64,000 bases of DNA from Desulfatitalea sp. BRH_c12 (GCA_000961655.1 LADR01000045.1:1-64000); one strand, 5' to 3'; shown: positions 26,234 to 35,630, counted from the stretch's first letter. The notes: a model not told the origin generated them from the sequence alone. Numbers and translations: made by a program.

Positions 26234-26785
26234 TCACACTGAAATGACGCCGCACACAGGGGCCTCCCAATCCAGGCCGCTGTCTCTTTGCAGGTGGGCA
26301 TCGAGCCGCTCGGCAATTTCGGGAGGCAAGGGTGAGGATTTGCGCAACCGCAGGTCGGCGTGGGTGCCGAGCGATTCGAGGCCTGCGGCGACTTGCCCGG
26401 TGGTCTCGTTGATCAGAAAATGCATGAAATGAAAACGCCTGTCGGATCGCCCCACCACACGGGTCCTGACCGAGACGGTGTGCCCGGCCTGCACCTCGTT
26501 CCAATAATGGATGAACTGTTTGAGGGCGAACCCGCCGGCATGACAGCGCTGAAAGTAGCCGCCATCCAAACCGACCGCTTCGAAAAAGCGCCAGGTCGCG
26601 TTGTCGAAAAGGGCCATGTACCAGCGCACGTTCATGTGCCCCATGGCATCGAGATAGTCAACTGGGATCGTTTGCTGGGAATACAGCGGCAGAGCGCTCA
26701 ATTGCGCCAGGGTCGCCCGGCAGCCGTTTACTTTGTCCCGGATGCCGCAAGAGGCATCCGGGTCGGAGGAAGATTGTTGTTGCAT
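26234..26785 (-). CDS. 4-hydroxybenzoyl-CoA-type (hot-dog) thioesterase
   Basis: The 183-residue protein carries the thioesterase signature VDYLDAMGHMNVRWYMALFDNA, where Asp and the D-x-M-G-H-M-N motif match the 4HBT active-site region. It then has the FLKQFIHYWNEV-like and VRTRVVGRSDRRFHFMHF strands. It probably hydrolyses acyl-CoA or carnitine-type thioesters. An N-terminal extension of about 40 residues is poorly conserved, so a later start (for example near MGHMN's upstream Met residues) cannot be excluded. It lies 10 bases upstream of the QueG-like gene. Confidence 0.75.
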   Translation of the reverse strand: MQQQSSSDPDASCGIRDKVNGCRATLAQLSALPLYSQQTIPVDYLDAMGHMNVRWYMALFDNATWRFFEAVGLDGGYFQRCHAGGFALKQFIHYWNEVQAGHTVSVRTRVVGRSDRRFHFMHFLINETTGQVAAGLESLGTHADLRLRKSSPLPPEIAERLDAHLQRDSGLDWEAPVCGVISV

Positions 26786-26823
26786 ATTGCTGTTTCCGGG
26801 CCATCGGCTAAAGTGCCATGGCC

Positions 26824-27270
26824 TTAATTAAAAGGGTTGACGACATATTCGCCGTCACCGGTACTGATTCCTAGGCCCCCCGTTTGGCCGTCGGCCGCCT
26901 GCGATTGGGTGACTTTGATCTTGATCGTATCGGATCCCACTATACCTTTCTGATCTGAAACATCAAGGGTGATCCGATGCAGCCCGACGCTCAGCAGGTT
27001 GGTCGTGAATTTTGCACCCGTGCCAAGCTTGCCATCGAGATTGGAACGCCAGACCAGGGAAGCCTCCTTGATTTCCTCACCACTGCCATTGCCCACACTA
27101 CAGGCAAAAACGACTGCACTGCCGGTCACGTGCTGGCTGTCATAGCTGGGCTCGGTGATATGCACGGTCACCGGCGATTCGGCAAACGCGGGCATGACAC
27201 CGCCCGCGCTCAAAGCAGCCATTGCGGTGCCACATAGAATCAGACATCTCAAAATGCTTTGCTTCTTCAT
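26824..27270 (-). CDS. Secreted protein with one Ig-like domain
   Basis: The 148-residue protein has a signal peptide cleaved near PAFAES. The rest is one beta-sandwich: VTVHITEPSYDSQHVTGSAV, SLVWRSNLDGKLGTG, GLHRITLDVSDQKGIVGSD and IKIKVTQ. This is the pattern of PKD/cadherin-like or bacterial Ig-like domains, often found at the surface or in the periplasm. The short tail is Gly-rich. GGAGTGGTTACT precedes ATG 27270. No function can be assigned from the neighbours. Confidence 0.7.
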   Translation of the reverse strand: MKKQSILRCLILCGTAMAALSAGGVMPAFAESPVTVHITEPSYDSQHVTGSAVVFACSVGNGSGEEIKEASLVWRSNLDGKLGTGAKFTTNLLSVGLHRITLDVSDQKGIVGSDTIKIKVTQSQAADGQTGGLGISTGDGEYVVNPFN

Positions 27271-27944
27271 AGTAACCACTCCTTTATAAATGCAAACGTA
27301 ATAGACCGGAGAATACTATCGCCACTTGGGGCTTAAACTTAATGGGAAATGCCTGAAAAACGTACGCCGCACGCGGCCCAAGATCTTAAACGGTGTAGGT
27401 TGCGAGAAGATCTAAAACCGTTCTGCATATACTACTTTGGTGTACCGGGCAACCATTAACGCCGAATGAATAATGAAGCACTTTCACAAAAAGAATTCCC
27501 CCCACAATGGTGCGCGGATCGTGGCTGTAGCGTGATGCCGACATTTGAAATCGGAAGAAAATCCTTGGATGCTGGAACCGGCTCAGCAGGATGCGGGGCA
27601 ACGCTTATCTGTAGGTGCGGTGTTCGCCGGTGCGTGCGACGATGGGCGATCTTCTTGCGTAAGTCCGTGTGTCGATCGCGGGGGAACACAAGGTTCGCCC
27701 CTACGGGTGCCACGCGGCACCGAGGGGTACCCGGAATCAGGCGCAACAAGCGCACCATCACCAACCAACGCAAGGATACCCTGCGCGGACGGAACTTCCC
27801 CGTTCACGTCCGCCCGTGCGGGAAAACGGTGCCCATGCGGCCGAAAAATACCGGCGAGCCCGATCAGGGCTTAATTTGAACCGTTGGTGGAAAGTTAAAA
27901 AAGGCTGATTCTCACATGGTTTTGGATGTGAGCCGGCATAATGC
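27271..27944. other. Long gap with a GGGCGAACACAAGG-type repeat
   Basis: No supported gene. At 27681-27706 there is a copy of a dispersed inverted-repeat element (GGGGAACACAAGG, TTCGCCCCTACG). The 3' end leads into the aro attenuator. Confidence 0.5.
27681..27706 (+). repeat. GGGCGAACACAAGG...TTCGCCCC repeat, copy 1
   Basis: This short imperfect palindromic element recurs at 36992-37013 (reverse), 37069-37095, 37221-37245 and 39422-39446. Confidence 0.65.
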
Positions 27945-27973
27945 TTGACAAATGTGAAGCACAGTGCTCTTAT
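27945..27973 (+). promoter_or_regulatory. Promoter of the aro operon leader
   Basis: A perfect TTGACA (27945-27950), a 17-base spacer and TCTTAT (27968-27973, four of six consensus bases). Transcription would start near 27980, about 15 bases before the leader peptide ATG. Confidence 0.6.
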
Positions 27974-27994
27974 CCGGTCAATCCGAGGTGAAAG

Positions 27995-28072
27995 ATGACG
28001 GCATTCGGCAACATTCAATTTCTGGGTCTCTGGTGGCGCTTCACGCTGTGGCGAGTAGTGCCCCTCGGTTAA
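27995..28072 (+). CDS. Trp- and Phe-rich leader peptide of the aro attenuator
   Basis: The 25-codon frame reads MTAFGNIQFL, then GLWWRFTLWRVVPLG and TAA. It contains three Trp codons, two of them adjacent, and three Phe codons, which is far above chance for 25 codons. A GAGGTG Shine-Dalgarno sits just upstream. It ends 32 bases before a terminator hairpin and 115 bases before the DAHP synthase start. Ribosome stalling at scarce tRNA-Trp (or Phe) should disrupt the terminator, as in trp and phe leaders. Confidence 0.75.
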   Translation: MTAFGNIQFLGLWWRFTLWRVVPLG

Positions 28073-28104
28073 TTGTGCCGGACCTGCCAAAAAAAGGACA
28101 TACG

Positions 28105-28139
28105 GACCGTGGGCATCTGCAGCCTACGGTCTTTTTTTT
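28105..28139 (+). terminator. Attenuator terminator upstream of DAHP synthase
   Basis: GACCGTGGG (28105-28113) pairs with CCTACGGTC (28123-28131) at eight of nine positions around CATCTGCAG and is followed by eight T residues (28132-28139). An A-rich stretch upstream (28089-28095) could take part in a competing fold. It lies between the leader peptide and the structural genes. Confidence 0.8.
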
Positions 28140-28187
28140 GCCGTGGACTGTGCGCTCCGAAGCCGGTAAAACAAAGGAGGAAAGCGC

Positions 28188-29198
28188 ATGTTGGTTGTCA
28201 TGGATAAAAACGCCACCCCTGATCAAGTTGACCGGGTCGTTCGAACGATTGCGTCCAAAGGCTTCGTCGCACGACCGATTCCCGGCGGAGATCGCATTTC
28301 GATCGGCATTCTGAACAATGAAGGCCCGGTGGACCCTGCCCTTTTCATGGGCATGCCCGGGGTCAAGGACGCCATTGCGGTCACGCGCCCTTACAAGTTG
28401 GTGAGCCGCGAAACCAAAGCGGAAGACACTTTGATCCAAGTGGGCAACGTCACGATCGGCAAAGGTCACCTGACGATCATCGGCGGGCCCTGCGCCATCG
28501 AGAGCGAGACCCAGGCCATGACCATTGCCGAGCGGGTCAAACAGGCCGGCGGGAACATTTTCCGCGGAGGCGCCTTCAAGCCGCGCACCTCGCCCTACAG
28601 TTTTCAGGGCATGGAACTGGAAGGGTTGAAAATTCTGGCCAAGGTGCGCGAAACCTTCGGCATGCCGGTGATCACCGAAGTGATCGACCGCGAAACCTTC
28701 GACCAGGTTGAAGCGTATGCCGATATCGTGCAGATCGGCACGCGCAACATGCAGAACTTCAGTTTGCTCAAGCGGGCCGGCCAGAGCCATCGACCCGTGA
28801 TGCTCAAACGCGGCATGTCGGCCACCCTTGAAGAGTGGCTGATGGCGGCCGAGTATATCATGGCGGCGGGCAATCCCAATATTCTGCTTTGCGAGCGCGG
28901 CGTGCGCACTTTCGTGCGCCACAGTCGCAACACCCTGGATCTGTCGGTGGTGCCGGTCATCGCCAAAGAGAGCCACCTGCCCGTGCTGGTTGACCCCAGC
29001 CACGCCGCCGGGGTGCGCGATCAGGTGATCCCGCTGAGCCGGGCCGCTTTGGCGGTCGGCGCCCACGGCCTAATGGTCGAAGTGCATCATGAGCCCGAAA
29101 ACGCGCTGAGCGACGGCGCCCAATCGCTCTATCCGGACCAGTTCACCGATTTGTGCGTATACGCCCGTAAAATTCACGACCTGCTGCGGGAGCACTGA
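28188..29198 (+). CDS. aroF: 3-deoxy-7-phosphoheptulonate (DAHP) synthase
   Basis: The 336-residue protein condenses phosphoenolpyruvate with erythrose 4-phosphate, the first step of aromatic amino acid synthesis. Residues 1-75 are a ferredoxin-like regulatory domain typical of the I-beta type. The TIM barrel follows with GGPCAIES near 104, FRGGAFKPRTSPYSFQG, LKRGMSAT and DPSHAAG (metal and substrate loops). AAGGAGGAAAGCGC precedes the ATG. It leads an operon with aroB and an aminotransferase. The upstream attenuator, rich in Trp and Phe codons, should control it by aromatic amino acid supply. Confidence 0.95.
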   Translation: MLVVMDKNATPDQVDRVVRTIASKGFVARPIPGGDRISIGILNNEGPVDPALFMGMPGVKDAIAVTRPYKLVSRETKAEDTLIQVGNVTIGKGHLTIIGGPCAIESETQAMTIAERVKQAGGNIFRGGAFKPRTSPYSFQGMELEGLKILAKVRETFGMPVITEVIDRETFDQVEAYADIVQIGTRNMQNFSLLKRAGQSHRPVMLKRGMSATLEEWLMAAEYIMAAGNPNILLCERGVRTFVRHSRNTLDLSVVPVIAKESHLPVLVDPSHAAGVRDQVIPLSRAALAVGAHGLMVEVHHEPENALSDGAQSLYPDQFTDLCVYARKIHDLLREH

Positions 29199-29298
29199 TC
29201 CGCGTCCGGCCGCGGCCACGCATCAAGTCAGCGATGAGGCGACGATTTACTGTTTACCTATTGCGACGTTGAACGACGCCACGAACAGGAAGTTCACT

Positions 29299-30327
29299 AT
29301 GTACGAAATCACCGTCAAAGGACAAACCGGACACTCGCGCATCCAGGTCGGTGGACGGCTGGCCGACCTGGCGGGGCATCTGTCCGGCCAGCGGGCCATA
29401 TTCATCACCGACCGCAATGTTGCGGCGCTTTACCAGGACCGCTTTCCCCCTGGAGACGTCATTGTCATCGGCTGCGGTGAAACGAACAAAACCCTGGACA
29501 CACTGGCCGCCATCTACGAGCAGCTCATTGCCCTCGAAGCGGACCGCACAACGGTCATTGTGGGCATTGGTGGCGGCATTGTGGGCGATATCACCGGCTT
29601 TGCCGCCTCTACCTACATGCGCGGCCTGCGCTTCGGCTTTGTGGCCAGCTCGCTGCTGGCCCAGGTGGACGCCACTGTCGGGGGCAAAAACGGCGTCAAT
29701 TTTAAAGGCTACAAGAACATGGTGGGGGTGTTCAACCAACCCGCGTTCGTCATCGCCGACATCGACCTGCTTACCACCTTGCCGCGCGCAGAAATCGCCT
29801 GCGGAGTGGCGGAGATCGTCAAACACGCCTGCATCGCGGATGCCGCCTACTTCGAGTATATCGAAGCGCACTGTGACGGCATCGCCGCCCTGGACCCGGC
29901 CGTGATGCTGCACCTGGTTCACCGCTCGGTGGTCATCAAGGCCGGCGTGGTCAATCAGGATGAACGCGAGGCCGGTGAGCGGCGCAAGCTCAACTTCGGA
30001 CATACTCTGGGCCATGCCTTCGAAAAGACCCTGGGCATCTCCCACGGCGCGGCGGTAAGCGCCGGCATGCTGCTGGCGGCCGAATTTTCCATGCACAAAG
30101 GGCTGCTGAGCGCCAACGCGTTCAACCGGCTGCGCGCCTTGCTGGAACGGCTCGGTCTGCCGGTGGCGTTGGCGTTCGATCGCACGGAAGTCTTCAATGC
30201 ATTGAAAAAAGACAAAAAGCGTCAGCAGCAAGAAATCCATTTCGTGTTGCTCGAAAAAATCGGGCAAGCGACTGTGGCCTCGGTCTCATTGGAAGAAGTG
30301 GCCCGCTGGCTCATGCAGCGTCCGTAA
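29299..30327 (+). CDS. aroB: 3-dehydroquinate synthase
   Basis: The 342-residue protein converts DAHP to 3-dehydroquinate, the second shikimate step, using NAD and a divalent metal. Recognisable elements are GGGIVGDITGFAAS (NAD loop), TYMRGLRF, LLAQVDATVGGKNGVN, EIVKHACI and the metal-binding His motif NFGHTLGHA with a later SHGAAVSAGM. Length is normal. ATG 29299 follows AGGAAG. It lies 100 bases after the DAHP synthase gene on the same strand. Confidence 0.95.
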   Translation: MYEITVKGQTGHSRIQVGGRLADLAGHLSGQRAIFITDRNVAALYQDRFPPGDVIVIGCGETNKTLDTLAAIYEQLIALEADRTTVIVGIGGGIVGDITGFAASTYMRGLRFGFVASSLLAQVDATVGGKNGVNFKGYKNMVGVFNQPAFVIADIDLLTTLPRAEIACGVAEIVKHACIADAAYFEYIEAHCDGIAALDPAVMLHLVHRSVVIKAGVVNQDEREAGERRKLNFGHTLGHAFEKTLGISHGAAVSAGMLLAAEFSMHKGLLSANAFNRLRALLERLGLPVALAFDRTEVFNALKKDKKRQQQEIHFVLLEKIGQATVASVSLEEVARWLMQRP

Positions 30328-30438
30328 AAGAGAGGCTTCGCCGGCGTTTATTCTTTGACACAACGGCGTGTGCCGCTCACACGGACGGATCTTGTGTGCG
30401 TCACATTTCAACTCCGGCCACGCCGGCTCAGGACCATC

Positions 30439-31614
30439 ATGTTCTCGAATCGATTCGATTGGCTGGCGCCCGACAATGCCCTGGGCCGCCTGATCGCCCA
30501 AAAAAGAGCCGCCGGTGACGTGTTGTTGGACCTGACGCAATCCAATCCGACCCGCGTCGGCCTGCAGTATGAAAGCGACACGATTCTGGCGGCGCTGGCC
30601 AGCCCTGCGGCCATTACCTACCTGCCCGACCCGCACGGGATCATTCCCGCGCGACGCGCCGTGGCCGAATACTACCGGCCGCACGGTGCACCGCTTGACC
30701 CGGAGCGTCTTTTTCTGACCGCCAGCACCAGCGATGCCTACGCTTTGCTGTTCAAGCTGCTCGCGGATGCCGGTGACGAAGTGCTCATTCCCAGTCCGGG
30801 ATACCCTTTGCTGTCCTATCTGACCCGCTTTGAAGCATTACGGCCGATTGCATATCCGCTGCGCTACGATGATGCCGACGGCTGGACCATCGACATGGAT
30901 GTGCTGGAGGCATTGATCACGCCCCGCACGCGCGCCGTGGTGCTCGTCAACCCCAACAACCCGACCGGCTCCTACGTCAAGCATCACGAACTGAGCATTC
31001 TGGATGCTATCTGCCGCCGGCACGATCTGGCCCTGATCGTGGATGAAGTGTTCGCCGACTATGCCGCCGCCGACGCCCCCGCCACCCGCGTTGCAACAGC
31101 TTTGGACGCTACCGAATCGCTCTGTTTTGTGCTGAACGGATTTTCCAAGCTGGTCGCCCTGCCCCAAGTCAAACTGGGATGGATACTGCTCAGCGGCCAA
31201 GCCGCCGCCGTCCACGCGGCCGGACAAAGACTGGAAACCTTGCTCGATTTCTATCTCAGCATCTCGACCCCGGTGCAACACGCCGCCCAGACGCTGCTTT
31301 CATCGCGGCAAGGTATTCAACAGCAGATTAACCTGCGCATCGCCGCCAATGAACAGTTTCTTCAACGGCAAATAGCAAAAACACGCCATTGCCGCCTGCT
31401 GCGGAGGGAAGGCGGATGGTACGCGGTCGTGGATTTCACCGATACACTGGGCGACGAGGAACGGATATTAGACCTGCTGGCGCACACCAATACCGTGGTC
31501 CATCCCGGCTACTTCTATGACTTTCACCGGGAAGGATTCGTGGTCATCAGTCTGCTGCCCCGCGAAGAAGTATTTTGCAAAGGTGTCAGACATCTTTTGT
31601 CGGCAGGCGGTTGA
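30439..31614 (+). CDS. Class I/II pyridoxal-phosphate aminotransferase
   Basis: The 391-residue protein has the fold type I aminotransferase layout: DLTQSNPTRVGL at the N-terminus, SPGYPLLSYL, VLVNPNNPTGSYV, LIVDEVFADY and the PLP-lysine segment NGFSKLVALPQVKLGW. Its position after aroF and aroB suggests a role in aromatic amino acid transamination (phenylpyruvate, hydroxyphenylpyruvate or prephenate), but the substrate cannot be read directly. ATG 30439 follows CTCAGGACCATC. An in-frame upstream start at 30355 adds residues unlike the family. Confidence 0.85.
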   Translation: MFSNRFDWLAPDNALGRLIAQKRAAGDVLLDLTQSNPTRVGLQYESDTILAALASPAAITYLPDPHGIIPARRAVAEYYRPHGAPLDPERLFLTASTSDAYALLFKLLADAGDEVLIPSPGYPLLSYLTRFEALRPIAYPLRYDDADGWTIDMDVLEALITPRTRAVVLVNPNNPTGSYVKHHELSILDAICRRHDLALIVDEVFADYAAADAPATRVATALDATESLCFVLNGFSKLVALPQVKLGWILLSGQAAAVHAAGQRLETLLDFYLSISTPVQHAAQTLLSSRQGIQQQINLRIAANEQFLQRQIAKTRHCRLLRREGGWYAVVDFTDTLGDEERILDLLAHTNTVVHPGYFYDFHREGFVVISLLPREEVFCKGVRHLLSAGG

Positions 31615-31683
31615 CCATGAATCCGTCTTTCGGCGGGTGCTATGCAAAAAGGGGAGATTTTACACCACTTTCGAGGAGGCGTT

Positions 31684-33432
31684 ATGCGCAAAGGTCTTGT
31701 TGTTTTAATCATCCTTCTGCTGGCCATCTCAGCCGGAGCTTATGTTTACTTCTACCAACCTTTCAACCAGCCAAAAGCGATTGAATCATTATTGCCCTCC
31801 GATACGGTAAGCATGCTGCGCGTGTGTGAATTGAAAAAGCAAATCGAGCAATTCAAACACAGTCGATTAGGACGTTCCCTGGCCGGCATCGACGTTGCCC
31901 GACTGCTGGACGCCATGGAGATACCGCCACACCAGCGCGATGACTTTTTGCGCAAACTGGAAACCTTGAAACAAACCGCGGAGAGCCCATGGCTGGACAC
32001 GCTTTTCGGACAGGATGTCGCCGTGGCGCTGCAACGCATCACCTTCGCCCCCGACGGACTGCAAGAACCCGATTTGCAGACGCTTCTGGATTCCGTAACC
32101 ATCATCGCCCGGCCCAAACAGCCCACCCGCGTTTTGGAGAGCCTCCAAAGCATTTTCGCCACGCAACAGGTGGCCACGGCCACTGAAACCTACCAACAAT
32201 GGAAAATTCATGCCATTGCGCTGGAGGGGGATGCGACGGCCTATTATACCCTGGTCGATGGCGCGATGATCGCCGGCTTCTCCGCCGCGCCGGTCAAGCG
32301 CTGCCTGGATCAATCCCTGAACGAAAGCACCTCTTTGTTGCACGCACCCGCTTACCAGAAGCATTCCGCCGATCTTTTCAAATCCGGAAAAACCGATCTT
32401 CTGGCCTTTGCGGATGTGGCCGATATCCTGCGCACCCTCGGCGAAACGGTCGACCATTTCAATGAAGACATTGAGCAACGCAAAATCCTTCACGCCCAGA
32501 TCGATCAGTTCAGAGGCATCGAAACCCTCAACCTAACCGGGTATGATGACGGCAGCCCCTTGATCACATACAAAATGGTCGTGGGCTTCGATCGCCAGCA
32601 GATGTCGCCCAAAATGACTCAGATCACCCGTTTTACACCGACGGCCAATCCCACACTGAAAAGAATCCCGGCCAATGTCCTTCTGTACAGCTGGCAAAAC
32701 AATTTTGACTTGGCATCCTACTGGGCGGAATTTCAGGAGAATCCGCAAATCAGCCTGGAAACGGTGCAAGACATCCAAAGCACGTTTGAAACCAATATGG
32801 GCCTGACGCTTGAGGAACTCTTGCAAGCGTTGGGCACCCAGGCCGGCCTGCTGATCAATGATATCAACACCGGAGGCATGTTTCCAATGCCCGAGTTGGC
32901 CCTGTTTATCGAAGTAAAACAACCCGAGATTATCGACCAGCTGATCAAAACGCAGGCTTCTCAATACAATTTTGCCCTGCAAACCGAGCCCTACAAGGCA
33001 ACGGTCATGAATTATACGGTCCTGCCGTTTGGAGATAACCTGAGCCCGGCCTATACCATGGCCGACGGGTTCTGCACTATCGCCCTGAATCGGATGCTTC
33101 TTAAAACGATGTTCGACACCGAAGGCAGCGGCGCCCTGACCGGCCAACCGAATTTCCAAGCCGTCGACCAGGGTTTGACGGCCAAGAACAACCAGGTATT
33201 CTACATGAATCCGCAAGGACTGCTGGACAAGACACGCCAGACGATTTCATGGGCCATGGCATGGATGGCCATGACCAAACCCGATGATGCCAAGCGGGCC
33301 CAACAGATTATCACGCTCGGCATCGACCCGCTTATCGACGGCCTTTCCATGATCAAGGCGGTGGGTGGACGCACGTATATCGAAGATGACAGCGTCCACA
33401 GCGACACGCAAGTACTTCTGGACCGCTCCTGA
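31684..33432 (+). CDS. Membrane-anchored periplasmic protein, DUF3352-like
   Basis: The 582-residue protein has one N-terminal membrane helix (residues 5-24) and a large exported domain. ESLLPSDTVSMLRV near residue 35 recalls the 'LPADTALYVRV' start of DUF3352 proteins, whose function is unknown. Later parts repeat a similar pattern (KRIPANVLLYSWQNNFD near 320), indicating tandem related domains. It follows the aminotransferase by 69 bases. GAGGAGGCGTT sets ATG 31684 over an upstream ATG at 31642. Confidence 0.65.
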   Translation: MRKGLVVLIILLLAISAGAYVYFYQPFNQPKAIESLLPSDTVSMLRVCELKKQIEQFKHSRLGRSLAGIDVARLLDAMEIPPHQRDDFLRKLETLKQTAESPWLDTLFGQDVAVALQRITFAPDGLQEPDLQTLLDSVTIIARPKQPTRVLESLQSIFATQQVATATETYQQWKIHAIALEGDATAYYTLVDGAMIAGFSAAPVKRCLDQSLNESTSLLHAPAYQKHSADLFKSGKTDLLAFADVADILRTLGETVDHFNEDIEQRKILHAQIDQFRGIETLNLTGYDDGSPLITYKMVVGFDRQQMSPKMTQITRFTPTANPTLKRIPANVLLYSWQNNFDLASYWAEFQENPQISLETVQDIQSTFETNMGLTLEELLQALGTQAGLLINDINTGGMFPMPELALFIEVKQPEIIDQLIKTQASQYNFALQTEPYKATVMNYTVLPFGDNLSPAYTMADGFCTIALNRMLLKTMFDTEGSGALTGQPNFQAVDQGLTAKNNQVFYMNPQGLLDKTRQTISWAMAWMAMTKPDDAKRAQQIITLGIDPLIDGLSMIKAVGGRTYIEDDSVHSDTQVLLDRS

Positions 33433-34040
33433 TATCTTGGCAAACGTCTTGCTCCGAATCTGAAGCGTTATGCGTCTCACCCTGGATGCAACAAAGGAGG
33501 TAATCCAGTTCGCTCCAGTGACAATGGCGAAGTACATTCGGGATTGACACGGAAGTGGTGATCCGGGGGGGGGGTGGTCCGCGCCACGTCAGCCCTTTTT
33601 TGCGCGAACGTGAACAGTGGTTTGAAACTGATCGACAGCGCTTTGCAACGGCTCCCAACTGCGTTTGAGAACGAAATGAAGATTTGTCGTACCGGGCGAG
33701 AGTGCCTTGAAAGAAAACGTCCGTATACCGCCGCCGCCGAGGGCCACATCTGCGGATCGTGCAAATTTGGATCCCGACAGCATTAGTATTTGCGCATCGA
33801 AAGCGTGTACTTCCCACAAGTAGCCGGTCGCGGGATTTCAGTGTTTCTGGCTTGAAGCCCCTGATCTTTTGTTTTATACGATGGGTCGCGGCGATAAATT
33901 CAGAAACGAGGGAGTTCACAGACCATACAGGCAATGCCTTCCCGTCGCAAGCTAACTTTCCTCCATCAAACCTTTTGCCAGTGGTTGCACATGTCGGAAC
34001 GGGTCGATTACCTGCACTACACTGGCAAGAAAGCGGGCGT
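33433..34040. other. Gap with one REP-like unit
   Basis: About 610 bases without a supported gene. 33505-33594 is a repeat (TGGCGAAGTACATTCGGGAT, then GGTGATCC and GGTGGTCCGCGCCACGTCAG). Beyond it I see nothing. Confidence 0.5.
33505..33594 (+). repeat. REP-like unit GGTGATCCGGG...GGTGGTCCGCGCCACGTCAG
   Basis: It matches the single arms of the 46524-46755 element (in reverse for the right arm), including the shared lead-in ATTGRCACGG. Here the central G-run is expanded to ten. Confidence 0.7.
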
Positions 34041-34643
34041 ATGTCGCTATTTCTGAGTATATGGATCAAGCTGTTTTTCGTGTTTACGCCTTTTTTCGGG
34101 CTTTCCATGTTTCTCAGCACGACCGAGGGATATGACGAGGGCCGACGCCGCCGGTTGGCCATGACGGTATCCATGGCTGTCGCCGTTTTGTGCCTGATTT
34201 TGTTTTTTGGCGGCAGACAACTGTTTTCGTTGTTCGGAATCACCCTCGACGCTTTTCGCATCGGCGCCGGTGCGTTGTTGTTTCTGTCGGGGGTAAGCCT
34301 GGTCCAGGGGAAAAAAACGGTCAGCGATGGTCTTGCCTCCGATGGCGATGTCGCGGTGGTCCCGTTGGCAATTCCCATCATTGTGGGACCTGCAACCACA
34401 GGCACCTTGCTGGTCATGGGCGCCGAGTTGGAAGGTGTGAAAGAAAAGATACTCGGCTCTCTGGCCTTGCTTTCGGCCGTGGTGTGTATTGCCGTGGTGC
34501 TCCTCATGGCCTCTTTTATTCAGCGTGGGGTGGGTGCCAGAGGCGTCGGCATTCTCAGCAAATTGACCGGGTTGGTCCTGGCCGCGCTGTCAGCGCAAAT
34601 GGTTATGACCGGAATCCAAGGGTTTCTTTGTCTTCAGCCCTGA
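34041..34643 (+). CDS. MarC-family integral membrane protein
   Basis: The 200-residue protein has six predicted membrane helices and the MarC/UPF0056 pattern: FFVFTPFFGLSMFLSTTEG at the start, FGITLDAFRIGAGALLFLSG, AIPIIVGPATTGTLLVMG in the middle and LTGLVLAALSAQMVMTGIQG at the end. The family is widespread but has no firmly established transport function. The frame is open far upstream, but sequence before ATG 34041 is not family-like and overlaps repeat material. The ribosome site is weak (AAGCGGG). Confidence 0.85.
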   Translation: MSLFLSIWIKLFFVFTPFFGLSMFLSTTEGYDEGRRRRLAMTVSMAVAVLCLILFFGGRQLFSLFGITLDAFRIGAGALLFLSGVSLVQGKKTVSDGLASDGDVAVVPLAIPIIVGPATTGTLLVMGAELEGVKEKILGSLALLSAVVCIAVVLLMASFIQRGVGARGVGILSKLTGLVLAALSAQMVMTGIQGFLCLQP

Positions 34644-34677
34644 AAAGGTCGGCGGTATGCTTTTGGGTGCTGCTCGA

Positions 34678-34699
34678 GGGTGCCGGGATAGCGGCACCC
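34678..34699. terminator. Hairpin between convergent genes
   Basis: GGGTGCCG (34678-34685) pairs perfectly with CGGCACCC (34692-34699) around GGATAG. It sits between the MarC stop and the Tim44-like stop. There is no T-tract, so it is a candidate only. Confidence 0.4.
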
Positions 34700-34748
34700 G
34701 ACCATGCGGAGCGACGATCCACACATGGCCGGGCGCCTGCGCATATCA

Positions 34749-35630
34749 TTATTCGACTTGCTGAATGCCTTCCAATAACCAGAAGGCCTCTGGTTTGTCC
34801 CGATCCTGACTGAAATGCCACAACTCGCGTACCTGCTTGGACAATGCGTCTTCTTTTTCACGCAGCATGACATCGAAAAGCACGGAAACAATGGTCTGGG
34901 TATCGGTGTCACGAACTTCGATGATGCGCGGGGTGATCAGGAGCAATTCGGTTTTCCCGGGGGTGGGGTCTTCCTGGGCTTGGCGCTGGATTTCCGCATA
35001 GACTTCAGCTGACGTGAACTGGCCAATATCATCGAGATCGCGCTTATCCCAAGCCGCCTGCAAACGAACATAGAGGGCATTGGCCCCTTTCAAAAACTCA
35101 TCCGCATCAAACCCCGGCGGCAGGCTCAACTGCTCCGGTCCCCCGGTCGTATCTGCGGCCAGTGTGTCGTTGGCGCTGCCCCATCCTTGGGCGGGACCGC
35201 GCTCAAACGCACTGGCACCGCCTATGGAGGGTTCGGCGGCCATGCGCCGGGCGCGTAAAAAACGGAACAAGAGGAAAAGACCGCCGCCCACCAGCAACAG
35301 GTCAAGCAACCCGGGACCGCCGGCGCCGGTGCCCCCGAAGAGCATCGAACCGATCAGGCCGCCCATGAGCAGTCCTCCCATCATTCCGCCAAAACGGCCC
35401 ATCGGAGATGAAGGGGTTGCAGTGCCCGGTTGGGCCGTCTGTCCGGGTTTGGTTTGGGTGGAGGTGGGGCTCTGCGCCGGGGCTGGGGCACTGCGTTGGT
35501 AGCTCGGTTTGCTGCCGAAGGACCTGCTGCGCCCAAAGCGTGCGGCCTCTGCGGTGTCGTGCCAAAAATAGAGCAGCCCAACGGTCAAGCTGAAAAACAT
35601 CAGGATGAAATAGCGCCTGTTTTTGTTCAT
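34749..35630 (-). CDS. Membrane protein with Tim44-like domain
   Basis: The 293-residue protein has an N-terminal signal or helix, a Ser/Pro/Thr/Gln-rich linker (about 40-75), a Gly/Met-rich hydrophobic pair (GGMMGGLLMGGLIGSML and GLLDLLLVGGGLFLLFRFLRARR) and a C-terminal Tim44/TIM44-like domain (FDADEFLKGANALYVRLQAAWDKRDLDDIG, then VRELWHFSQDRDK and WLLEGIQ). Bacterial members are membrane proteins of unclear function, possibly structural or chaperone-like. ATG 35630. The gene stands alone. Confidence 0.82.
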   Translation of the reverse strand: MNKNRRYFILMFFSLTVGLLYFWHDTAEAARFGRSRSFGSKPSYQRSAPAPAQSPTSTQTKPGQTAQPGTATPSSPMGRFGGMMGGLLMGGLIGSMLFGGTGAGGPGLLDLLLVGGGLFLLFRFLRARRMAAEPSIGGASAFERGPAQGWGSANDTLAADTTGGPEQLSLPPGFDADEFLKGANALYVRLQAAWDKRDLDDIGQFTSAEVYAEIQRQAQEDPTPGKTELLLITPRIIEVRDTDTQTIVSVLFDVMLREKEDALSKQVRELWHFSQDRDKPEAFWLLEGIQQVE

